A stretch of DNA of 64,000 nt from Planctobacterium marinum (lineage in GTDB: Bacteria > Pseudomonadota > Gammaproteobacteria > Enterobacterales > Alteromonadaceae): positions 2,108,001-2,172,000 of the forward strand of contig NZ_AP027272.1 of the NCBI RefSeq assembly GCF_036322805.1. Direction: 5' to 3'. Under the pieces are notes generated by a model that did not search any database, was not told the origin of the DNA, and saw nothing but the letters and a program-made list of their open reading frames with translations. Shown piece by piece: positions 45,642-52,397 of this stretch. The position numbers and the translations under genes are program-made. Positions within the stretch are counted from its first letter, which is position 1. The number at the start of each line of letters is the position of its first letter.

Positions 45642-45973
45642 TACGATTAGCGCTAACTGGAATTTGTGCAGTTATGTTGGGAGCCTGCACGAGCCAGGAG
45701 CAGACCCAAATGTGCATTGATTACGAGCCGGTTTGTAAAGCACTTAAAAACCAAGGGATGACAAGAGTTATCATCAGTATTGACGAATTTGCAGATAAAA
45801 CAGCGTTTGTGGCGGAACTGGAAAAACAGGGGGTGATTGTTCATAAAGTGATTGATGCCACCCCACAAGTGATAGCGGAGATTAATTATGGTCAACTACT
45901 ACACATTAGCCGAATGGAGGTGACCACAAACCTAAACCTTGACCGCTTCCACGTATTGAAAGAAAGCAATTAG
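45635..45973 (+). CDS. Small lipoprotein, possible I9-like protease inhibitor
   Basis: The ATG at 45635 lies inside the end of the protease gene, with AAGGAGAAG upstream. A lipobox (LTGICAVMLGACTS) gives a lipoprotein of 112 aa. The mature part (RVIISIDEFADKTAFVAELE, then LLHISRMEVTTNLNLDRFH) resembles subtilisin propeptides, including that of the adjacent protease. Translational coupling to the protease fits an inhibitor or external chaperone; the similarity is short, so this is an inference. Confidence 0.6.
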   Translation: MVIRLALTGICAVMLGACTSQEQTQMCIDYEPVCKALKNQGMTRVIISIDEFADKTAFVAELEKQGVIVHKVIDATPQVIAEINYGQLLHISRMEVTTNLNLDRFHVLKESN

Positions 45974-46049
45974 TAATATTTTTTTATTCTCCCATAAAAT
46001 TTTCCCAACTCTTTTCATAACCCTCAGTAGACAACAATCGGAGAGGGTT

Positions 46050-46595
46050 ATGAAGCAACCTCAAAATCAACAAAATTCTTTCAACCGTGCCTCTAACGCC
46101 ATCGTGTTGGCCAGTGTATTAGTGCTTTCTGCGTGTAGCAGTACATCTTCTACACCAACGATCACCGAGTTGCCGGTTCATCGCATCGACCAACAATGTC
46201 GAAACCAGGCGCAATCTGTACAACAAAGTGCCAGTGATACGGCCAATGGTGCACAGTTCAACTATGCGGCTGAACTCTATCTGCGTTGTATTCCGCATGG
46301 GGCAATGTTGGATTGGAGCGAGGCAGACAAACAAGATGGCATGCAAATGATGGCGCTGGCCACTTTGAACTTTGTGAAAGGGGGACAGGTTAAAAAAGCA
46401 AAAACTACCTTAGCTGATATGCGTTCCCGGTTCCACGGACGTGATTTGTACCTGTCAGATTTTACCTCGTTTACAGATACTCTAACGGCGTTGATTGAAG
46501 GGCCTAAATTGTCGGTTTCTGAGCTTGCTGCACTTAATATCAGCAGAACAGTACGGGACGAAATAGAACGCCAGCAATATTGGCTTAGTCACTAA
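46050..46595 (+). CDS. Hypothetical lipoprotein
   Basis: The lipobox VLVLSACSS is preceded by a hydrophobic stretch. The mature 150 residues look TPR-like (AAELYLRCIPHGAMLDWSEA, FVKGGQVKKAKTTLADMRSR). GGAGAGGG precedes the ATG. It is the first gene of a compact series reaching 49782 that includes an ExbB/MotA-like channel. Confidence 0.6.
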   Translation: MKQPQNQQNSFNRASNAIVLASVLVLSACSSTSSTPTITELPVHRIDQQCRNQAQSVQQSASDTANGAQFNYAAELYLRCIPHGAMLDWSEADKQDGMQMMALATLNFVKGGQVKKAKTTLADMRSRFHGRDLYLSDFTSFTDTLTALIEGPKLSVSELAALNISRTVRDEIERQQYWLSH

Positions 46596-46610
46596 CTAGA
46601 GGATAAAAAA

Positions 46611-47486
46611 ATGAAACAACATAGTATCTTATTATCCAGTTTGACTGCCCTAGTATTCAGTTCAGCGCTTTGTTTATCGGTTCAAGCGCAAGATGATGCC
46701 TCAGGAGCTAGTAATTGGTCGCCAGTGGCCAGTGAAACGCTGTTAAAACTGCCTGCCAACATCATGGAAAAACGCATTGAACAAGAATTTAGTATGTCCC
46801 CTATGGCGACACAACTGGTGCAAGCCGATGGTCAGTTGCAACAACATAAAAACCGGATTGATGCCTTAAAGCGAGATCTCTCATCGGCCGCTAGTGAGGT
46901 GGCGCAGGACATTAAATTTGAGCTGGTTAAAGAAAAGTCCGCCTATTTGGATGTTTTGCACGAAAGCCATGCACTAAGAAAGCAATTGGCCTTGCAAAAG
47001 CAACAAGTGTACGAAGATGTGCTGGCAAAATTGCGTCATCAATCGGGCAGTGTATCAGCGTCGGAGCAATTCAAGTTGCGTGAAAAGCAACAAGCAGCAC
47101 GTCAGCGAATGGAAAAGGTGATGAGTAATGTCGATCAAACATTAATGCATACACAATTTGGTGAAACATCGCGTTATGGCGATGAATATGCAGCCAACTT
47201 AGCGCAAATTGAAAAGTTGAAAGCTGCTATTGCTCGCCATGATATTGGCCAGCAACCCGTTTGGAATGGGGAGGTGGTGACATCCGAAGAATATATTCGT
47301 CAACTCATGGTAAATTCGGCACAAGATTTTGCCTTGTTAGACCAGGAAGGTTTGATTTTGAGTTACATGTCCCGACTTGTGGCGCTTGATGCACAGGCGC
47401 TGGAATATGAACTGGCTTACGGTGAGACTGCTCAGTCCCCTAACTTTGGTGGCCAAACTCGTCAAGCTGTTGATGCCATTTTATAG
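46611..47486 (+). CDS. Hypothetical periplasmic coiled-coil protein
   Basis: The 291-aa protein has a signal peptide (LTALVFSSALCLSVQAQ) and long charged helices (QLQQHKNRIDALKRDLSSAA, LREKQQAARQRMEKVMSNVD). No catalytic motif is seen. It sits 15 nt after the lipoprotein gene and 11 nt before the next, clearly in one operon. A structural link across the periplasm is plausible. Confidence 0.6.
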   Translation: MKQHSILLSSLTALVFSSALCLSVQAQDDASGASNWSPVASETLLKLPANIMEKRIEQEFSMSPMATQLVQADGQLQQHKNRIDALKRDLSSAASEVAQDIKFELVKEKSAYLDVLHESHALRKQLALQKQQVYEDVLAKLRHQSGSVSASEQFKLREKQQAARQRMEKVMSNVDQTLMHTQFGETSRYGDEYAANLAQIEKLKAAIARHDIGQQPVWNGEVVTSEEYIRQLMVNSAQDFALLDQEGLILSYMSRLVALDAQALEYELAYGETAQSPNFGGQTRQAVDAIL

Positions 47487-47497
47487 GAGCTACAAAG

Positions 47498-47893
47498 ATG
47501 AAAATGCACACATCGTTATTAATTCTTAGTCTGGCAACTGGGGCAATCTGTACCAAAGCCCATGCTGAATCCTTGTTTAGTTTACAAAATCTGGAGCGAG
47601 AGAGGGCCGGTCTATTAAAAACCTTGTTCGATGCGGAGGTATCTATGTCGGCCAGGCAAAACAAAGCGGACAGTATTCAGCGTCGTATGGTGGATGCCGA
47701 GCGCATGGTGTTGAGGGATGATCGTTTAACTGAGCAAAACAGTGTGTTGGCAAAAAAAGCGTTTGAGCGATACGAGATAACCTTTTTAGTTCACGCCAGT
47801 GCAGAAGCTAAATGCCCCGTATTGGATCACTATCTAGATGAGTTGGGACTCGCGCCACTCAGTATCGAAAAGGCAAAGGCAGGTTACCGATGA
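47498..47893 (+). CDS. Hypothetical small periplasmic protein
   Basis: The 131-aa protein has a signal peptide (LLILSLATGAICTKAHAES) and a helical mature part, with one Cys in ASAEAKCPVLDHYLDELG. The last 4 nt overlap the channel gene (ATGA). No family recognised. Confidence 0.6.
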   Translation: MKMHTSLLILSLATGAICTKAHAESLFSLQNLERERAGLLKTLFDAEVSMSARQNKADSIQRRMVDAERMVLRDDRLTEQNSVLAKKAFERYEITFLVHASAEAKCPVLDHYLDELGLAPLSIEKAKAGYR

Positions 47894-48384
47894 GCGCCTC
47901 AGCCATAAGTTCAACATTCAGGTTGGGCAGCGGCATCTTTGGGATACTAGTGATTTCATTAGCGATCATTAGCTGGTATTCCAGTATGAATGTGCAAGAG
48001 ATGCTGCTTTGGGGGCAAAAGGTATTTAGTGCAAGCTTTGTAATTGGTTATCTGGTACTGATTGGGACTGCTGCTTACGCATGGCACAAGATTAAACAAT
48101 CGAAAGGCAATAATAAATCAAAGCAAAGTGCGCTTTGGTTCGAGTTAGGTCAACAATGTGGCAATGGCTTAGCGACCCTGGCACTCACTTTTACGTTGCT
48201 CGGTATTAGTTTGGGTATTGGCGTCCTTTCAGAGCAACCTCTTACACCAGAAACAATTCAAAGCATAATCCAAGAGCTTACCCGACAGTTTTCGATGGCA
48301 TTTATGACCACTGTAGTGGGGTTGCCATCAGCTACATTGGTAAGAGCTATTTTTAGTGTCAAACAACAACAGGTTGCTGGGTAG
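47890..48384 (+). CDS. ExbB/TolQ/MotA-like channel protein
   Basis: The 164-aa membrane protein has three hydrophobic segments. The pair LATLALTFTLLGISLGIGVL and FSMAFMTTVVGLPSATLVRA matches the conserved ATxxLLGxxxG and TTxxGLxxA pattern of the MotA/TolQ/ExbB family. Such proteins form proton channels that power envelope machines. An ExbD/MotB partner with a membrane Asp is not obvious in the operon; the 49042 product or the distant 29544 product are candidates. Confidence 0.7.
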   Translation: MSASAISSTFRLGSGIFGILVISLAIISWYSSMNVQEMLLWGQKVFSASFVIGYLVLIGTAAYAWHKIKQSKGNNKSKQSALWFELGQQCGNGLATLALTFTLLGISLGIGVLSEQPLTPETIQSIIQELTRQFSMAFMTTVVGLPSATLVRAIFSVKQQQVAG

Positions 48385-48413
48385 AGTCAGCAACTCTATT
48401 GAGGAGTGGGATC

Positions 48414-48965
48414 ATGAAAACGCTTTTTTTTATCGTTGCCGTGGCGATTGCCGCCGGATACTTGATGTTTCAAACGCCAAAGGGGCGTGAGTTAATAGAG
48501 GACTACTTGCCGCTGGCAAGGTTAACTGAAGAGTTTCAACAGATCACAGCATCGGCACAGCAGCCTGCAAAGGACTACATGGCAAAGTCTGATGCCAACG
48601 ATAATGAAGAACAAATTGGACAACGTAAGTCAGGCAATGGCCCTTTACAAGTTTTCAACTTACCAGCTTTGGACGAGTTGCAGCAACGATTGGTCTATTT
48701 AGAGCACCAAGTGGCGCACTTAACTCAACAAAAAAATGGCTATTCGGTTCAAAATTCACAGAAGAAGACGGTTGTGGAAAAGCCAGTTGACCTGAACGGT
48801 GAAATTAACACTGACGTTGCGCAAATTAATCAAGTTGATACTACTCAACAGGTAAATGCTCAACAAGAAAATGCTCAACTGGACACCAAACGCGCAAGAC
48901 AATTGTTATTGCAGGGGATTGCCGAAAAGCAGCACATGGCCGCATTAAACGGTATGACTGAATAG
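48414..48965 (+). CDS. Hypothetical membrane-anchored protein
   Basis: The start is the ATG at 48414 after GAGGAG. One N-terminal transmembrane helix (TLFFIVAVAIAAGYLMF) is followed by a Gln/Asn-rich, coiled-coil-prone segment (LPALDELQQRLVYLEHQVAH). The layout suits a periplasmic adaptor for the channel protein encoded just before it. No family is recognised. Confidence 0.55.
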   Translation: MKTLFFIVAVAIAAGYLMFQTPKGRELIEDYLPLARLTEEFQQITASAQQPAKDYMAKSDANDNEEQIGQRKSGNGPLQVFNLPALDELQQRLVYLEHQVAHLTQQKNGYSVQNSQKKTVVEKPVDLNGEINTDVAQINQVDTTQQVNAQQENAQLDTKRARQLLLQGIAEKQHMAALNGMTE

Positions 48966-49041
48966 TTAATCAAGAGCAAAAAACACGCCTACACAGAACA
49001 AAATGTGTACTGCAAAAGTCAACAGAGCCTAGAGATTTTGT

Positions 49042-49782
49042 ATGTTTAAAAAACGAGTTTTAACCGCGTTGATATTGATGTTGTGGTGGTTATTTTGGTT
49101 AGGTATGTCTGTTTCAGAACCGCAGAAACAGGATGTTGAGCCAATAGTAGAACCGGCTCTTGAAGAAACTAGCCCGCTGGCAGGTGCAAAATTTATCGAG
49201 TTTACGCTGCCTCCACCGCCTCCCAAAGTCACCACTGCGATGCACGATTCTGTATCAAACAATGCAGATAATACCCAGGCAGAAAAAACACTCACAACTC
49301 CATTCCCATTTAACGGGAAAATCAACGCGTCTCAGGTTTATGAGCAATTAAGCAATGATAGAACAGTGCAGGTACAATTAAGATTACCCGATTCAGATAA
49401 CGACAAAGCGATATTGTTTGATTGGTTATATCAATGCGCTGGCGTGCAATTCGGTATTTGGCACAATGACCAGGTAACCCAAATTAGCCCCAAAAGGTAT
49501 GTACCTGTCAGCGATTGGATGCGGATCGCAAACCATTATCTAAGCCCTCAAGAACAACAATGGTGGCATGAATCACCGGAACCCGGCCAGCCAGTTCGCT
49601 TGTTCCCTATGTCAATGGACAAGACCCTGGCGAATGATATTGCACAACATTTAAAAGGGCATAAACTGCTATCCTTCAGTGCGCAATATCAGTTAAGTTC
49701 TGCCGGACTATTTGCCCAACACATTGTGCTTAACGGTATGAATATAAGTGGTCGATGGAAGTTAGCGAATAAACGCTGTTAG
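49042..49782 (+). CDS. TonB-like membrane-anchored protein, unrecognised domain
   Basis: The 246-aa protein has an N-terminal membrane helix (LTALILMLWWLFWLGMSV). An acidic and proline-rich stretch with FTLPPPPPK follows, then a C-terminal domain with two Cys (YQCAGVQFGIW, ANKRC end). The helix plus proline-rich periplasmic spacer is the TonB plan, and an ExbB-like gene lies upstream, but the C-terminal domain does not visibly match TonB. Confidence 0.5.
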   Translation: MFKKRVLTALILMLWWLFWLGMSVSEPQKQDVEPIVEPALEETSPLAGAKFIEFTLPPPPPKVTTAMHDSVSNNADNTQAEKTLTTPFPFNGKINASQVYEQLSNDRTVQVQLRLPDSDNDKAILFDWLYQCAGVQFGIWHNDQVTQISPKRYVPVSDWMRIANHYLSPQEQQWWHESPEPGQPVRLFPMSMDKTLANDIAQHLKGHKLLSFSAQYQLSSAGLFAQHIVLNGMNISGRWKLANKRC

Positions 49783-49925
49783 TGAATCATCAAGTGACGT
49801 AAATTACATCACAAATGTGAAAGTCGGTTCTATTTTCAAAAAAATCAGCCAAGTCTAAAAAAATTTTCTAAGCTGTTCATAGTCAACAATAACAAGTTGA
49901 TTTATATAAAACTAAGGAGACACTG

Positions 49926-50834
49926 ATGCGTTCAGTTATTAAAACACTCATGCTTGGCCTGATGCTGGGCTTAACTTCTACTTCATACGCTGCGGATAAC
50001 CCCAACCTATTGGTGCTGGGCGAAGATGCCGATGAAGATAGCATTCCACGTGACAGTCGTGTGTTTAAGCGAGTTCTGGGTGCTTTAGCCAATCAAATGC
50101 ACGATGAAAGCTTTGATGTTTATGATGAAACGGCGATTACTTTGGACAATTTTGAGCAGGGCCGCGTAAGACGCACGGACGCTGAGGTTATCGATGTAGC
50201 TCGCTCTATTAAACGCCCCCCAATTGATGTTGCTGTATTATTCACTATTTATGCCAGTGCGAAAGATACGGGTTACACCACCAAAGTGAAAGCGCGAATT
50301 GAGGGGCGTTTGTTAAATGTCCAGACCGGAAAACGTCTGGGTAATTTTGAAGTGGACAGCGGCAAGACCTGGAATGCACCGCGTAATTGCGAGCGTGAAT
50401 GTATTTTAGAAGTTGTGGGAGACAAAGCACGTGTGTTGGGCAACGATCTGGGTGCCGTACTTGCTGAAAAACTGGCCTGGATGGTAGATGGTGGCAGCAA
50501 TACCAGTGCAGATAGAGCAGGCTCTAATAGCATGGTAACGGATTATTACCTGGTGTTTGATAACTTTAGTGCCGAGGACTTCATGGATATTGAGGAATAT
50601 CTGGTGATTTTCTCAGGCTACGAAAGCCATCGCCCAACAGAACAGCGTCATACTCGCTCAGAAGTAATGTATCGTTCTAGCATTACCTCTGCCAAGCTGA
50701 ATCGTAACCTTAAGAAAATGCTGGAGGAGTTAGATCTGCGCGGTGTAGTAACTTTTGAAGGTAATACCTTTACGGTTAAACAAATCACATTGCGCGGCAA
50801 GAAGAAAAAGCCTGATGCCTCGGATGGTTGGTAA
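49926..50834 (+). CDS. Secreted TolB/CsgG-like protein, FHA-sensor paralogue
   Basis: The 302-aa protein has a signal peptide (LMLGLMLGLTSTSYAAD). The first half (DVAVLFTIYASAKD, ARIEGRLLNVQTGKRLGNFE) has a TolB N-terminal or CsgG-like pattern. The second half contains FSAEDFMDIEEYLVIFSGYE. The same two-domain layout occurs in the 51477 product and in the periplasmic half of the FHA protein (39193). It probably forms part of a periplasmic complex with them. AAGGAG precedes the ATG. Confidence 0.65.
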   Translation: MRSVIKTLMLGLMLGLTSTSYAADNPNLLVLGEDADEDSIPRDSRVFKRVLGALANQMHDESFDVYDETAITLDNFEQGRVRRTDAEVIDVARSIKRPPIDVAVLFTIYASAKDTGYTTKVKARIEGRLLNVQTGKRLGNFEVDSGKTWNAPRNCERECILEVVGDKARVLGNDLGAVLAEKLAWMVDGGSNTSADRAGSNSMVTDYYLVFDNFSAEDFMDIEEYLVIFSGYESHRPTEQRHTRSEVMYRSSITSAKLNRNLKKMLEELDLRGVVTFEGNTFTVKQITLRGKKKKPDASDGW

Positions 50835-50858
50835 GCGGCGCTGAAGGGCACGTCTACG

Positions 50859-51416
50859 ATGACAATTCTCAAAACATTAGCGTTCAGCATTCTGCTGAGC
50901 GCTTTCACTTTCACAGTATTTGGCCAAAACTTTAAATCTATTAGCGAAATCGAAAAACAACTGGACCCATTAGCCGTAATCGCTAATCATGACGGCATTC
51001 GTCGTTCTATCGATTTAAATATTCCCTTTGAGTTGAACTCAGCCCAAATCATGGCAACGGCGAAACCTCAACTTAAAGCGCTAAGCACGGCATTAAAGGG
51101 TAAATTGGCGCAATGTAACATCGCATTAGTAGGGCATACAGATGCGTCTGGTGATGCCGCACATAATCAAGACTTGTCAGATAAACGAGCAAAGTCTGTG
51201 TTAACAGCTTTGTTAGGAGAATTCGATGTAAATCCCCACATGCTCTCTGCCAAAGGCGTAGGTGAAACCCAATTAATTGCAGGTATTGCACCCAATGATA
51301 AACGTCATCGTCGCGTGGAAGTGTCGTTAGTTGATCCAGAGGCCTGTAAAAAAACATTAAGTTCAAATAAGTCGATGCAAAAAAGTGCATCAAATGAACG
51401 AAAAATTGATTGGTAG
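50859..51416 (+). CDS. OmpA C-terminal domain protein
   Basis: The 185-aa protein has a signal peptide (TLAFSILLSAFTFTVFGQ) and an OmpA-like peptidoglycan-binding domain: IPFELNSAQIMATAKPQL, LVGHTDASGDAAHNQDLSDK, RAKSVLTALL and RRVEVSLV. The conserved Asp and Arg that bind diaminopimelate are present. It lies between the two TolB/CsgG-like paralogues and should tether the complex to the cell wall. Confidence 0.88.
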   Translation: MTILKTLAFSILLSAFTFTVFGQNFKSISEIEKQLDPLAVIANHDGIRRSIDLNIPFELNSAQIMATAKPQLKALSTALKGKLAQCNIALVGHTDASGDAAHNQDLSDKRAKSVLTALLGEFDVNPHMLSAKGVGETQLIAGIAPNDKRHRRVEVSLVDPEACKKTLSSNKSMQKSASNERKIDW

Positions 51417-51476
51417 CCGGAAAAAGTGTGCTGATCTGTGCATAACCAAGGCGTAGACAAATTAACAGGATTTATC

Positions 51477-52382
51477 ATGAAAACCATTTTTTCGCTTGTA
51501 TTAGCCCTTTTATTGGCAGCTTGTTCCAATACGCCAAAACCGGTACAAAATACCAACGTCATGATCTTATTGGATGACTCAGGTGGGGCGTTGCCAGCAG
51601 GAAGTTTAGCCAGTAACCGATTGGTTAATCGCCTTAGCGATGAGCTACAAGCTGCAGGGTTGGATGTTTACGATGATGTGGTATTGCATCTGGATGATTT
51701 TGGCGGCAGACAAGAGCAAAGCGACAAAGCGATGTTGTTGGACAAAGTCAGAAGTTACAAATCAGTCGCTATCGATTATGCGATTATCTTGACCTTAGAC
51801 GCCTCTTTTTCATCCCATGTATCTGGCGGACGTGTTGCAACGCGTGTTTACGGCCAAATCATCGCAGTGCAATCCGGCAAAGTGATGGGAAGTGTTGAAG
51901 CCAAAGGTCGTAAAATCAGCACAGCAAAAGATTGTCAGCGCCCTTGTCTTGTCAACGCAGCATCTGACTCCCTTAGCGGTATTGCAGCAGAAATTGCTGC
52001 ACAAATCTTAATGGACATCCCGGGTGAAAAGGTAACTTCTCAGAGAAGTAGTATTGGAAATATAGATGAATTAGATGATTTCTCTGATGCAAATAGGGCT
52101 GATTACAAATTGATTTTTGAAGGCTTCTCTCGTCGCGAATTATCCGCTATTGAGGAATATCTGGTAATTTTTTCCGGCTATGCAATGCATCGCTTTGTGA
52201 GTTCAAATGAAGATTATGCGGAAATTGATTATCAGTCAGACATCACAGAAGCCAGGCTTTCTCGAAACCTTAATCGCATGTTGGATGAACTGAATAAAGA
52301 AGCGGTCATGAAACTGTCTGGAAAACGGGTAACCATCACAAAATCGTCAAAGCCTAAATTTGATGTGGATGGTTGGGAATAA
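51477..52382 (+). CDS. TolB/CsgG-like lipoprotein, paralogue of 49926
   Basis: The ATG at 51477 gives a lipoprotein signal (LVLALLLAACSNTPKP). The mature protein parallels the 49926 product: IDYAIILTLDASF, VYGQIIAVQSGKVMGSVEAK, then FSRRELSAIEEYLVIFSGYA. Both end in a DGW peptide. The pair plus the OmpA-type gene form one compact operon with the kinase that follows 15 nt downstream. Confidence 0.65.
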   Translation: MKTIFSLVLALLLAACSNTPKPVQNTNVMILLDDSGGALPAGSLASNRLVNRLSDELQAAGLDVYDDVVLHLDDFGGRQEQSDKAMLLDKVRSYKSVAIDYAIILTLDASFSSHVSGGRVATRVYGQIIAVQSGKVMGSVEAKGRKISTAKDCQRPCLVNAASDSLSGIAAEIAAQILMDIPGEKVTSQRSSIGNIDELDDFSDANRADYKLIFEGFSRRELSAIEEYLVIFSGYAMHRFVSSNEDYAEIDYQSDITEARLSRNLNRMLDELNKEAVMKLSGKRVTITKSSKPKFDVDGWE

Positions 52383-52397
52383 GCAAAGGGCGATTAA

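Noticed and set aside
46050-49782. Zorya-type defence system
   Set aside because: The channel gene recalls ZorA, but no ZorB with a membrane Asp and OmpA domain in one protein, and no helicase or nuclease partner, is present.
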